DNA of 64,000 nt from Gonatopus flavifemur (Eukaryota > Arthropoda > Insecta > Hymenoptera > Dryinidae). This document shows, piece by piece, positions 47,212-59,676 of the stretch. The position numbers were made by a program, and so were the translations under genes. The stretch lies in contig JAFFJZ010000004.1 of the NCBI GenBank assembly GCA_018340375.1, positions 34,446,001 through 34,510,000 on the forward strand, written 5' to 3'. Position 1 is the first letter of the stretch. The number at the start of each line of letters is the position of its first letter. The notes under the pieces are model-generated. The model worked only from the letters and a program-made list of their open reading frames with translations. It made no database searches and was not told the DNA's origin.

Positions 47212-47613
47212 TTAAGTCAACGTAAAATACAATGTAATAAGTCTTAACGGTAATGGAATGTCGATATAATAGTCTTAGATTCGAGAATATTAGAGAGTCT
47301 TGAATAAATATAATATGCAGAATTAATTAAAAATCATCATTCACCTTATACATTATGATTCCATCTCCTAAAAATATATTAAGTACAAATAAAGATCACT
47401 GTAATCAGACGACGATCAGCACCTTTTTATTAACACATTTTTCACTTTGTTGTAGAGTTCAATTCTATACATTAAACTCATTTGTCGGTAGAGTATTGTA
47501 AACCCTCACAATCATACGCCCGAATGTTTATGAGCCCGAAGTTGCATAACCCCGAATAAAAAATTATGAATTTTAGTATAAATCAATGATCAGATACTTT
47601 TATATGATTTAAA

Positions 47614-47875
47614 GGGATACCAGCGATCCTCGCTGATGCAACCCGCCATACAAGCGTACCGACTGAGTAAAGTTTGTTACCGATTGAGAAAGAAATGTTT
47701 CCTCGAAATTCAAAATTCGGGCGATGTACAGCAGTAGATGAAGAATTGACGATTGATTCCTGAAAATTTCATACTTCTTCATGAATTCAGTTCAGAGTAT
47801 TCTTGCCAAGAAAATGTTTACCCAGTCGGTACGCTTGTATGGTGGGTTGCATCAGCGAGGATCACTGGTATCCCC
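47614..47875. mobile_element. GGGATACC foldback MITE, solitary copy H4
   Basis: GGGATACCAGCGATCCTCGC with TGATGCAACCCGCC at the left pairs with GGTGGGTTGCATCAGCGAGG and ATCACTGGTATCCC at the right. TTAA is present at both margins (47610-47613, 47876-47879). It gives the full structure of the H family. Confidence 0.85.
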
Positions 47876-48161
47876 TTAAAGCATCGATAAACCATCAATA
47901 GAAGCACATTTCACTTTTGAATTGTATAAAAGTATCTGATAATTGATTCATACTAAAATTCAGAATTTTTTATTTGGGGTTATGCAACTTCGGGCATATA
48001 GCCTTTCGGATTTCTGAAATTCAGGCGCATGATTTTCAGGGCTTACGATACTCTACCTGATTTTTCATGTACTATTTTCTCTTTTGAATATTGTCAATTA
48101 CCAATAAGTGTCACCCAACTTTTCAAACATCCTTCAAAAAATTATTCCCGTTAAAAAAACG

Positions 48162-51100
48162 TCAATTTTTCGTATCGCTTCTCCTATGCACTCTTTCTAT
48201 TAAAGCCAATGAAATACTCCCCGGTAATCTTTGATGTTGCTTTATTAGATCATCAAGCTCCTCTGCAACCTGAAAATTGTAAACAAAGCTGTAATTGTTT
48301 GTTTTTCGTTGCGTTCAATTATGTTGAATGACAAAATTACAAAATCGCGTTGTACCTTTAACTGCAATTGCTCTGGCGTTAAACTGCCATCGTATTCGAT
48401 TGGTTTCCCAACGTAAGTTATCAATTTCACCGGGAAACCGCCATAAATTGGTACGAATGGAAATCTAGTGACAGCATATATTCTCAACCAAAATCTTCTT
48501 CCCCAACTAATTGTTCTGAACGCTTCTCTAATATTTTTGGTGAAGAAAGGGATGATGCACTGTTTGAAATAAAATCATATTTAAATTATGTATAAATGTT
48601 CATGTTATTTATAATAATATACGAACCACTTTGGCATCTAAAGCAACTTTCGCGAAACCTAATCTTTTTTTCCACATAAGCCGATAATAAGAATCACCGA
48701 ATTGCGCTTCATAAACACCTCCAGGTGAAATAGCAAGCATATTTCCATCTTTCAAAATACCGGCGCATGTTTGAACGGTTCCAGGAATAACTTTTAAGAC
48801 ATCGGAAATGATGGACCAACCAGGTACTTTGAATAAAAATCGATCCGCTACCGTGTGTATGAGTTTGGAATTGAATAAAAATACTTTGGATATAAAATAA
48901 TAAAGATCAATAGGAATGGCTCCGTGGTAATAAACAAACAATACTGGTTTGTTCTGAGGTATATTCTTTAAACCAACAATCTCGTAACCTATAAGAAAGA
49001 ATATATAAGAAGTTATACATATGAAGAAAAAAATAAATTCGTTTCAGTAATTTTCAAATACCCAACAGGCAACTTATTTATTGGATTGCAGGAGTTCGAT
49101 GTAATATATTATCGAATGAAGAATTTTCTTCTTTCGGCACGAAAATACATTATTGCTACTGCACTGTAAAAAGAATTTCCCGTAAACTTTCTATACAAGA
49201 ATTGAAAATCACACATTTTTTGTGAAAACATAGAACGTACGTGTAGCATAGGGGAGATGCATTTCACTATTGCAAATTCACTAGTCGTCGTTAACCCTCC
49301 TCCGTACAGTTCGAAATTATCACAGCTCCGTACAGTTCGGGTTTCAGAGGCTCGGATAGTAAAATATGAAGAATATAATAAGGAAAAATTGGAAATTCGT
49401 TAACTCTTCATACTTTATTTTAATGAATTCATTTTTAAACATTTTCTTTTGTCTTTATTTTCCTCCCAGTCATTTTTTTCCCTAGAGGAGAAAATGTGGG
49501 AAGAAATAATCGGTCTGCAATCAGTCCCTTTCCTCCCTCTCAACAGGCATAGAAACTTGAGCTTTTCCAGCAGGCGAAAAGTTCTTTCATTATATAACTA
49601 TTGCAGTGTGTTTTTAAATTTGTTCAGAGCTGTAAAAAACAAAATGACGACTCCTCGGTGTTTTTCCCTGAACATATTTTTTTCGTGGCCGGACAAATGG
49701 CTCCTTCAAATTTGGAGACACAATCATAAACCAAGAAAATTTTGATTGAATATGATATTAGGTATCTATACGTAGTTTTTTTTTTAAATTGATGCTTGCC
49801 AAAAACGCTTGTTTTTTAAAAAAATTCGAAAAAACGAAAAACAAAATTCGCTTGAAAATCGTCATAAAAATTGAACTATGCATTATAAAAATAATCCCAC
49901 GTACTAGAGATGGGCGATACGTATCGATATTGATACGTTTCTATAAAATTAATATCTAGTTTAAATACATTTCAATAAAATTTTTATAAAAACTTGATAC
50001 TTATGTTATAGAAACGTATCGATATCGATACGTATCGCCCATCTCTACTACGTACTGCTGTAGCTAATATCATATTAAATATGAATTGTCTGGGTTTATG
50101 TTTGTATCTTCAAATTTGCAGGAGTTATTTGTCCGGCTACGGAAAAAAAAGTCCAGGGGACAATACTGAGGAGTCGCCCTTTTTGTTGTTCACAGCTTCG
50201 AAAAAATTCAAAAACACACTTCAATATTTATATAATATAGAACTTTTTACTAAATTTCGATACCTTCAGTTTTTTTGGGAAAAATTCCCGAAATTTCCTT
50301 TTCTCCCCGACCTCTAGAGTGGTTCACCCCCTTAACTCACAGTTATGTTAAAAACATGAAAAATCTTTGGACGGAATCAACTATTTTCATCTAATTCAAT
50401 GAAAATGTTTCAAACTTGAAAGGCACCGAGCGTGGTATAATATTTCTCTGGTTTCAATTGAGCGTCCGGATGCAACAATCGGTCGCGCGCACGAAAAGAC
50501 GTAAAAGTATTGTCCAAGCTTTAACATTCAACGTCAAAATAAAAAATCCGAATTTCGAAAAACAAAAAATACCAGACGATAGGTCTTGAAAAATCAACCC
50601 TAGTCTCCGCTAAAGATTTTTTTCTGTGACCAATAATTCCTTTGTAAAAAAATAAAAACTGCAAATATTTTTGGTCTGAGGATCGATGTTTTTCAATGTT
50701 GAACTTGCTCTAACTTTTGTATTTTTCAACATTTTGGAACGAATCTTATCAATTCTTGTCCGTGAGACTTGGCAAAAGACGATGATGTTGAAAAACTTTG
50801 TAAAAAATTATTGTAAATTATTAATTTTTCAATCCAAAGTGAAAATCATGTTTTTCAAGCTTCTTATTAAAAAAGTGATGAACGAAGTTCAAGCAGCAGA
50901 AAATTTCCAGCGACAAAATTGTTCACTAGTGTATGGACTAACTTTCTGGAAAATTTCAGATCGATTAAGCTATTGGTTTGGAAAATACAGCTATTTATTT
51001 ATAAGCGCGCAACTCATATTCTTCGTTATTTCTACATAGTTCTCGGGTTAAACGTACGAGGCTGTGTGAAACATAAGTCCACTCAATTTCCCAACGTAGT

Positions 51101-54100
51101 TTTATGTTTTTTGTGTCAGAGAATCCAAATATCGAACTATTTTTGCAAGATTCATGATAGATTCTTTATTATAAACAACTTGTTTGAAACTATATTATAA
51201 AGAAGCGTTTGGTATTTGAGAAACATTGGATAGACAAACAAGTTTCCCTGCTCCACTTGAGGAATAAGTTATGTATCAAGCATGTTCACAGTACAACGAT
51301 TATTTATTTACGTAATCAATCAAAAATATATCCAAAAGATGGAATTCGTTTTTTTTTTCAATATAATGGTTTATGTCGGTGTCGAATACTTCAATTTCCT
51401 CATGAGGGAACATTGAGTAAAACATCTTTCATACAAGATCTATTCCTTATTTTTCTAATGTATCATCAAGGATAACATGTCCCATCAATGAACAATGGTA
51501 AACATTTTTCAAAAAGTCATATTCTTATTCATAGGATTCAATGAATATTAGGTATTAACATTTTTTTCAACCATTTTATTTCAAGGTATAAATCATAAAC
51601 TTTTCGAAGAAAATATGTAGCTTTATATAGCTTTCTATAGCTTTCAAATAAAACAATATATCACAGTAGAAGAATTGTAATTTCCTTCTCGAATATTTGG
51701 AACTTATTTTTACTTCCTTCGTCACTTTTCCGGAACATTTTCTTTTGACTTTTGGATTATGCCAGTTTTGTTTATAGTTTCTATCGATGATTTGTTGAAT
51801 GAAGCATTAAAAAACTTTTGCCCATTCACGCTCAAATACTTTGTCAACGACTGGACATCGTTCAATTTTTCGACTTATTTTTTACAATTTTGACTTATTC
51901 CGACCGAATCAGCTAATGGTCTATTCAACAAATCATCGAAAACAATATCTGGTTTTACAATATGACTTTTCGGTTTTCCATTATAGTCATAAAAAAATTC
52001 AATTGGTTTATTTGGGAAATTCATTATTTGGAAACTTTTTCAAAAATGTTTACCGTTGTTCATTGATGGGACATGTTATCCTTGATGATACATTAGAAAA
52101 ATAAGGAATAGATCTTGTATGGAAGATGTTTTACTCAATGTTCCCTCATGAGGAAATTGAAGTATTCGACACCGACATAAACCATTATATTGAAAAAAAA
52201 AAAACGAATTCCATCTTTTGGATATATTTTTGATTGATTACGTAAATAAATAATCGTAGTACTGTAAACATGCTTGATACATAACTTATTCCTCAAGTGG
52301 AGCAGGGAAACTTGTTTGTCTATCCAATTTTTCTCAAATACCAAACGCTTCTTTATAATATAGTTTCAAACAATTTGTTTATAATAAAGAATCTATCATG
52401 AATCTTGCAAAAATAGTTCGATATTTGGATTCTCTGACACAAAAAACATCAAACTACGTTGGGAAATTGAGTGGACTTATGTTTCACACAGCCTCGTACG
52501 TTTAACCCGAGAACTATGTAGAAATAACGAAGAATATGAGTTGCGCGCTTATAAATAAATAGCTGTATTTTCCAAACCAATAGCTTAATCGATCTGAAAT
52601 TTTCCAGAAAGTTAGTCCATACACTAGTGAACAATTTTGTCGCTGGAAATTTTCTCCTGCTTGAACTTCGTTCATCACTTTTTTAATAAGAAGCTTGAAA
52701 AACATGATTTTCACTTTGGATTGAAAAAATAATAATTTACAATAATTTTTTACAAAGTTTTTCAACATCATCGTCTTTTGCCAAGTCTCATGGACAAGAA
52801 TTGATAAGATTCGTTCCAAAATGTTGAAAAATACAAAAGTTAGAGCAAGTTCAACATTGAAAAACATCGATCCTCAGACCAAAAATATTTGCAGTTTTTA
52901 TTTTTTTACAAAGGAATTATTGGTCACAGAAAAAAATCTTTAGCGGAGACTAGGGTTGATTTTTCAAGACCTATCGTCTGGTATTTTTTGTTTTTCGAAA
53001 TTCGGATTTTTTATTTTGACGTTGAATGTGACAGCTTGGACAATACTTTTACGTCTTTTCGAGCGCGCGACCGGTTGTTGCATCAATTATTCATATAACT
53101 TTTTAATTACTTGGGCCTCGGAGGCCCGAACTATACGTTTATGACGCTTTGTTTGTTATTCCAACTTCTGCTACACCTGCACGTTGGAACAACAGCTGTC
53201 ATCAGTTTTCCCAACGCTTTGTGAGCAAAGATGAATGTCACAAACAATCGGTCGGTAATACACGGAAAAAATTAGTGATCCAAATTTTTTTTGACGGAGC
53301 ATAAATTCAAGAAGAATTTGTACACTGGATTTTAATAATTCGTTGACTCTTTCCATTGTTTCACCAATGGAATTAACTTTTCATTTTGATCGTCGAAATA
53401 ATGAAAAAAGTCAACGAATTATTAAAATCCAGTGTACGGATTCTTCTCGAATTTGTGCTCCGTCCCGAAGTGACATACTAGTCAACGAAGATTTGGATCA
53501 CTAATTTTTTCCGTGTAATGAGTATAAATTGATATTGAGACTGCATATGTGATTCCCAAGCCCTAAAGGACTCGATCTGTGCGGATAAGGGTTAATATCA
53601 TTGCTCTCAGCATAGGACTTTTGTAATTTTAAATGCATCTTTTATGCTGAGCGTAGTGATTTCACAAAACATTGTGATTTTCAATTCTTGTACAGAAAAT
53701 TTACACAAAATTTTTTTTATGGTGTAGATTTATGATTGTAAAAATTCTTTAAAATCATACCATGCCATATCCAGCCATGTGCATCCCAAACAGCAGCAAC
53801 TACATTACGCGCAGCATTCCTCCAATCAGTTCCGTACGCTTTTCTCAATCTCACTCTGAAAAATAATTCGTTTTAAAATATTAAAAATCACGTATGGATT
53901 TCCCATAGCACACAAAGTATTCATATTCACTCGAAGCATTCGACAGCACTCGAAGAGCTTTTGGAAAAGAGTTCTTAAAGAATTTTATTCTTGTTCTTGA
54001 AAAAGAATTCTTGGAGTGCTATACCCTGGTGAAAATGAGGCGTTGAAGTGCAACGAAAACGCAAACAAAGAGTCACCGAAGTGTAATCTAGGAGGGAATT

Positions 54101-57100
54101 GTTTCAATATCCGCTTCCTTCACTTTTGGATTTTCACCAGGGTATAGGTTGACACTGAAACTAAACTGATCAAAATTTTATATGTGAAATAAAAAAGTCC
54201 TTTGAGACGAGTTTTCACATTTGCCAATTCAGCGATATTTCTCTTATGGGTTCACTTATTATTTATGTCCTTTAAATGGAATGACCAATTGGAACAGTCG
54301 AAAGGTCGCTAAATTGGCAATTTGGCAACTTCTGAGTATTTGATTGTATTAACTGAAAGTTGTTAGCTGACATTTTTACAACTGACTACTTCACTATTAC
54401 TGACTTTTTTACTACTGGGCTTATGACTTAATTTTCGACTCCTATATTCAGTCAATCACAAGGTACGTTCAAGTTTGAAATCTTTCCCGCCATCTCTCAG
54501 CTTAGTAATGAAATGACATGGTGTAGTGCTAGAATATCTGAAGTTCGGTGACGTACCAAGGGAAAAGGGCACCTCGGGTACCAAAATTTTTACTGAATGA
54601 AAACTTTTTTTTGTTTTTTATTTTCAGGTAATAACATCAGAGCTCGTCGATTAGAAAAGGACACACCTATACGATAAAAAGAGAGCTCTAGTACTCCCTC
54701 AACCATTAAAATCAATCATCAAAAAAGGGAGTGCTCAACTGTCGGATCTGCCCCGGATACCATATGGCCACGGTACGTCACTGCTAAAGTCTGAACCGAG
54801 TACCATACTCACACAATGCAAGTGACATTTTTGTATGAAGAGCGAGAGGATATGCGTGCACGTACAATCTAATATGCATCCGTTACCTGTATTCCATTAT
54901 GGGATGGTAGATGACAAAGTCGACAAGAGAACAAGGGATAAAGCATGCTAGTTTGCGCACGCAACTATGTCGTCTTTCTCTTCACACAGAACAGCCACAT
55001 GCGTTGTGTGAGTGTAGTACTCGGTTCAGAGTGTTCAGATTTCAGATATCCGAGCACTGTATTATTGACGGTGTTGATATAACCTCAAAAACAATGCTGT
55101 AAGCGATGTCATTCGAAAAACAACATTTGAGGCACTGCCTACTTTTCGCATTCCAATTGAAGAAGAATGCCATTGAAGCCAAAGAAATGGCTTGTTCAAT
55201 TTTCGGTGAAAATGCTGTATCTTATAACATGTGCAAAAGGTGGTTTCAAAAATTTCGAGAAGGTGATTTTAGTCTCCAGAACGAAGAACGCCCTGGACCA
55301 TCGAAGAAAGTCCAAGATGAAGAATTAGGACAGTTTTTGGAAACAAACCCTTATCACACTCAAGCAGAACTTGCGAATGCACTTGGAATAACCCAGCAAA
55401 CGATTTCGAAACGCCTACACCGGCTTGGTATAATCCAAAAGGAAGGTCGGTGGATTCCGAATGTACTTAGCTCCACGAACAAGGAGAGACGTCTCGCCAC
55501 AGCTATGTTTCTGTTGTCAAGGTTTAAAAAAAAGGATTTTTTGCACAAGATAGTGACTGGAGATGAAAAGTGGCTGCTGTATGATAATCCTAAGAGACGA
55601 AAATCATCGGTTCATCCGGATGAGCCATCGACTAGCACTACGGAACCAAACATTCACGCGAAAAAAGTGTTATTGTGCATGTGGTGGGACCAGCAGGGCG
55701 TGATTTACTATGAATTGCTCAAACCCGGTGAAACTGTCACTTCCGAGCGCTACCGGCAGCAATTGATTAGAGTGAATGATGTATTGGAAGTAAATCAACC
55801 TTTCACCGGTAATGAAAAAAGGAAGGTGTTTTTGCTTCACAACAATGGGTGGCTGCATGCGGCAAAAGCAACGTTGGAAATTATTTACGACTTAGGTTGG
55901 GAAATTCTCCCTCACGCGGCGTACTCCCCTGATCTTACCCCTTCGGATTATCACCTTTTCCGAGACCTGCATCTTTATTTGGTTGATTCCCATTACAGAT
56001 GTCTCGAAGAACTCGATAAAAGCATCGACGACTTCATCAATTTGAAACTACCTGCCTACTTCCGGAACGGAATACGCCAGTTACCCGAAAGATGGCAGAA
56101 ATGTGTGGAAAGTAACGGAGACTATTTCTAATATTATGACATGATCTGTTTTATTCGTTTTATAAACAAACAATATCTTTCCTATGAAAGACCTGAGAAT
56201 CAAGTTGTAGATTTAATAAATGTTGAAATTTTTCATCTTTTAGAGATATAAATCCTATTGAAAACCCCAAGTAGAAGTTCATGTAAAAATTATATAAAAT
56301 TCTTTATGAAAATTGATTCAATAGAACTTTTATATTAAAATTGTATATAATTCTTATAAAACTTTGTACAATCGATACATAAAGTTTCCTATTTATACAT
56401 AAATATAAAAATGAAGAAATATATTTTTTTTTTCTAAGGACATACGAATCTTCTTTGTTATTGGATGTATTGGAATAATTTGAAGCAAATTTGAGCCTGT
56501 GTTTTTCTGATACTTTAGATTCTTTGAGAAGATATAAACGATACCTCTGTGATTTTCGTATACTTTTAACCTTTAGTGGACGAGACTGGTCGCAAAAGGG
56601 ACCACCCTGGGAAACAACCTTTCTCATGTTTTTCAGGAGTCATTTGATGTTCTGAATAAGGAAAAAATGGTAAAAGAATTTTCGAGGATTCCCGTCCTCT
56701 AGAGGTTAAATGCGTTTCACGTGTTTTATACCATGTATTGCATTAACATTATTATATTAATAAACTAATGTTAATATTAATTGATGAGCATTAATATAAT
56801 TAGCATTAACATCAATATTTATTAATAACAAATTGGTGTGTAACAAACAGTGTATGGAGTTGGTAGAGATTAGTAGGCCCGAAATGAAGTTGATCCAAAT
56901 ACAGTAAATCCGAATTGAAATAATTGAGTTGAACAATGTTAAACATTACAATTTGGATGATAGACTTGTAAATAATATGAAGTATGAAATTTAGAAGATA
57001 AAAAAATTGTATCAGTAGTTGACAAACATGGAAATGGATTTTATTTTGAAAAAATTTCACGGGTCATCAAATTAATTCACGGTATTGGCATATTGTGTTG

Positions 57101-59676
57101 TAGTGAGAGAAGAGTGATTGACAGTTGTATGCGCATAATTCATTCAAGCGATTAGTCAAACCTCATTTGTCAACTTTAAATTCATTTTAAACACTGGTAG
57201 AATGAGAACGTATTTCAGTCTCGTAAGTTACATCATAACAAATCCATGATTTAAAAAATGGATACATAAAGATTAATCGTTCTTAATTCATCCATAATCA
57301 TATAAGTATTGCAATAAATTCATTACACTTTTGTGTTGGATTTTTTCATCACTCTTTGAGAAAATAATAGCACAGTCGTCTGAATCAGTGAATTTCGTGT
57401 TTATATTTTCTCTGAACTTTGAATAATAATTAATTTTGTACAGCATAAAAGAGAAAAATTGTTTGCCTTGTATTGTAGATATAAATTACAACATAAAACA
57501 ATCATTCATCGTGATATGTACATTAATCCCAAGCAGCAACAGAAGTTCAAAGTATATAAGAAATAGAAACGTTCTTAGAATGTATGAATAAGATACGAAG
57601 ATTATATAATGAACGTTCATAGGATATTCGAAGGAGACTTTTAAATATACTTAAAACGTACATAGTACATTCGAAATGTATGATATTCATGCAATCGACA
57701 TTCGATTGACGTACGGTCGTATATTCGATTACATACGTTCAATGAATATGCATAGCACCTATGAAACGGTCTCATTAGAATATACATAGAACATATTTCG
57801 AATATTCGAAGAACGTTCATAGTATATTCTGGTGCTATTTGGGATGCTGTTATGTGAGAAAATTGAACAGTGAAAAATTGCAATTATTATTGATCAAGTT
57901 GACACAGTGAAACGAAACGTACCATAAGTTTGAAAAGCGCAAGAATGCGTTTTTAATCCAAATCACTATCCAAGTCATATAAATATTCTGTGATCGTGAA
58001 AAGAATACACAAAGAGTACAAAAAATAATGTAGATGTTGTTGTATAGAACTCCATAGAATATTCATAAAACGTTTAAATAAATATGCAGTAAAACTTGAG
58101 ATCAAGTAATTGTGAAAGCCTGGTCTAACTAACTAAAATCTGTTTGATCAAATTAATCTTCTTTTCAAACAAATTTTTCCCCCAGTGAACACTAGTTTTC
58201 TCATACATTCTCCTGATTTATAATTCATATTTGAGTGAATTTAATTTATGAGATATATTATATCAGGTCCTTTAATGATTTTGAATGTCTCTCAAACTAC
58301 TCTTGTCGGACCAATTATTGAATATAACACTGTTGTGTGATTTCTGTACACTCAGCAGTTGTCTAACCTGATTGAAAGGCTGCGGCATGTTATATGCATA
58401 AGATTGAATATGATTATAGCTTTCGAGGTTTAATTTTATACATAAGGGCAAGACTGATAAATGAAGCCATTTTTCTATATAAACTGCTGAATAATTTTAT
58501 TAGTTCACTAGAATTATTTCAAACTAATATTTCTATTCCCGCTAGACTGCATAAGTATAATTATTTATTTCAAACTCCTAGATCTTACAGCAACTTTAGA
58601 AAGAATTGTCCAACAGTAATAGATGATGTAAAATTGGAAACTCTTTAGGTTTCCATAGTTTTATTGATTTCTTTTCCCCAATTGTCGTGTGAATTGATGC
58701 GTTTAATTAAGCTAGTTTTACTTTGTTTGGATACAAAACTGAATTTGTGATACAGTGTGTTGTACGGTTTTCTATTATTAATATATTGTGAGCAATCATA
58801 TGAGCTCAACAGGTTATTTATGTTGCACTATTGTTGTTATGTGCGAGAAAGATTTTCTGAATCATGTACATTGAACTATATCTGTTCTTTCTCAATAAAT
58901 AAATAAATATCATGACAGTGCCTAACTTATGGAATACATGTGAAAATATTAGCATTATTATGATAATAAAATATGACAAATTTTACCTGTGTAATCTGTA
59001 GACGTATAATATTAAAGCAGTAAGGTAGAGTAGTAATACTATAACCAGGGGGAGTAAAAATGTGATGAGTAAGGGCATCAAAAGCCATGATAACCAAAGC
59101 GTGAAGTCCACGTCGATGTATTCAACTGTAAAAGTTTCAATCAAATTAATCGCTTTCTAGCATTCATAATTAAGAGACATAATTTTTCTATCAATGTATA
59201 ATGTAATATTGTACTTGACAATTTCAAATTATTTGGAAGTGTTTCGAATATAAAATTGAATAAAAAATAGTATTTACCTATTCAAGTAATGTTTTAATTT
59301 TCAAATCCATTATATAATAAAAGTACATTATTTAAATTTTTATATATATTAATTTAAAAAAACAAAAATCAATATCACAGAAATAAAATAATAAATAATA
59401 TTCTTGAATAACACAAATGATCTAAATCAGCAATAATTTTAGCGTCAGTATAATTGTTTTCTCACTTAGATTTAAGGATAAAGGATGTGAACACTGCTTT
59501 CTCGAATATCCTTACACTGATGTATACGATTTAAATGTGAGAGTTGTTTTACAAAACAAAACAATCACATCATGGACATATGTTTTGAAGTAGGTTATTA
59601 AAATATACAAAAAGATTATAAATTTACCTATAACATTCTCTATGGCATCCCGTACGTTGAAGAATATAGAAAACAT
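48162..59676 (-). CDS. TMEM68: TMEM68-type acyltransferase, six exons
   Basis: Exons are 59628-59676, 58987-59125, 53761-53855, 48627-48988, 48356-48559 and 48162-48269. Phases agree and give 318 residues (human 324). After a short N-terminus, residues about 26-60 form a long hydrophobic hairpin or two membrane spans. The acyltransferase core has YYHGAIPID (114-122) with the catalytic His-Asp pair and ISPGGVYEA (181-189), followed by IYGGFPVKL. TMEM68 is an ER/Golgi membrane glycerolipid acyltransferase reported to make triacylglycerol independently of DGAT enzymes. The donor of the intron after exon 4 is read as GTG|GTTCGT; one codon earlier (AAA|GTGGTT) is possible and also in phase. The 5.1-kb intron 2 carries a mariner copy on the opposite strand and the 4.8-kb intron 3 holds a 2.6-kb palindrome, yet all coding exons are intact. 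Confidence 0.94.
49480..50325. mobile_element. Foldback element with long imperfect arms in TMEM68 intron 3
   Basis: The left arm (about 49480-49765) and right arm (about 50060-50325) pair loosely: for example CGTGGCCGGACAAATGGCTC with GAGTTATTTGTCCGGCTACG, and CTTCAAATTTGGAGAC with GTATCTTCAAATTTGC in reverse sense. The hAT-like MITE at 49905 sits in its loop. No gene is encoded. Confidence 0.55.
49905..50047. mobile_element. hAT-like MITE, copy 2
   Basis: 143 bp with ends TAGAGATGGGCGATACGTAT and its exact inverse, flanked by CCACGTAC and CTACGTAC, an 8-bp duplication with one difference (49897-49904, 50048-50055). Strongly similar to the copy at 1234-1360 but with longer CGATATCGATACG pairing. 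Confidence 0.88.
50470..53083. mobile_element. 2.6-kb palindromic element with ~1.05-kb arms
   Basis: The left arm 50470-51516 and right arm 52035-53083 are near-identical inverses separated by a ~518-bp spacer. Ends are ATGCAACAATCGGTCGCGCG and CGCGCGACCGGTTGTTGCAT. Both arms keep the same 117-codon frame (50686-51039 plus, 52514-52867 minus), rich in Phe, Leu and Lys and without a recognised family. Differences between arms are scattered single bases. No target duplication was identified, so the outer limits are uncertain. It lies inside a TMEM68 intron. Confidence 0.85.
53261..53516. mobile_element. Hairpin MITE with ACACGGAAAAAATTAGTG ends
   Basis: ACACGGAAAAAATTAGTGAT at the left is the inverse of ATCACTAATTTTTTCCGTGT at the right, and ACACTGGATTTTAATAATTC pairs with GAATTATTAAAATCCAGTGT. 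Arms exceed 110 bp with a loop near 53385. Confidence 0.88.
54024..54142. mobile_element. CCCTGG-family element, short form
   Basis: 119 bp with ends CCCTGGTGAAAATGAGG and TGGATTTTCACCAGGG, flanked by TATA on both sides. The termini match the elements at 869 and 1438 but the interior lacks their repeats. It lies in TMEM68 intron 2. Confidence 0.8.
54791..55029. mobile_element. Hairpin MITE upstream of the mariner copy
   Basis: CTGAACCGAGTACCATACTC with ACACAATGC at the left pairs with GCGTTGTGTGAGTG and TAGTACTCGGTTCAG at the right. AGT occurs on both flanks. Confidence 0.7.
55106..56131 (+). CDS. mariner transposase, intact frame but catalytic Asp replaced
   Basis: An uninterrupted 341-residue frame, the normal length for mariner. 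The N-terminal helix-turn-helix region (about 1-110) includes HLRHCLLF and GITQQTISKRLHRLG, followed by the linker RWIPNVLS in place of the usual WVPHEL-type motif. The catalytic triad of DD34D transposases is Asp153 (TGDEKW), position 246 and Asp281 (YSPDLTPSDY), with exactly 34 residues between the last two. Position 246, normally Asp in HDN, is Asn here (LLHNNGWLH), and neighbouring residues that are usually ARP read GWL. The enzyme should therefore be inactive. A possible right terminal repeat, CTATGAAAGACCTGAG, follows near 56182; no matching left repeat was found. It is antisense to TMEM68 within its second intron. Confidence 0.92.
   Translation: MSFEKQHLRHCLLFAFQLKKNAIEAKEMACSIFGENAVSYNMCKRWFQKFREGDFSLQNEERPGPSKKVQDEELGQFLETNPYHTQAELANALGITQQTISKRLHRLGIIQKEGRWIPNVLSSTNKERRLATAMFLLSRFKKKDFLHKIVTGDEKWLLYDNPKRRKSSVHPDEPSTSTTEPNIHAKKVLLCMWWDQQGVIYYELLKPGETVTSERYRQQLIRVNDVLEVNQPFTGNEKRKVFLLHNNGWLHAAKATLEIIYDLGWEILPHAAYSPDLTPSDYHLFRDLHLYLVDSHYRCLEELDKSIDDFINLKLPAYFRNGIRQLPERWQKCVESNGDYF
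56570..56705. mobile_element. TTAA-bounded MITE
   Basis: CCTTTAGTGGACGAGACTGG at the left and CCCGTCCTCTAGAGG at the right are imperfect inverses, with TTAA at 56566-56569 and 56706-56709. TTAA suggests piggyBac-type mobilisation. Confidence 0.7.
57527..57844. mobile_element. CCCAARTAGC-family foldback element with TTCGAATATTCG words
   Basis: The left end TCCCAAGCAGCAACAGAA and the right end TTCTGGTGCTATTTGGGA are inverted and resemble the termini at 39691. The interior is made of repeated GAACGTTCATAG, TATTCGAA and ACATACG words. It lies in TMEM68 intron 2. Confidence 0.65.
58377..58912 (+). pseudogene. 3' end of a non-LTR retrotransposon, 5'-truncated
   Basis: The frame at 58394-58648 carries the C-terminal tail found after the reverse transcriptase of Jockey/RTE-like elements: RLINEAIFLYKLLNN, then a basic segment ending in RKNCPTV. 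Everything upstream is missing, as is usual for 5'-truncated copies. An AATAAATAAATAAAT tail at about 58893-58908 is consistent with the retroposed 3' end. It lies in TMEM68 intron 2, antisense to the gene. Confidence 0.6.

Noticed and set aside
51841..52104. 87-codon frame in the spacer of the 2.6-kb palindrome
   Set aside because: It crosses the spacer-arm boundary and no known domain is visible; a length like this is expected by chance.
56304..57060. Minus-strand frames of 107 and 82 codons
   Set aside because: The first overlaps a TTAA-bounded MITE and the other is AT-rich low-complexity intron sequence of TMEM68. No conserved motif is seen.
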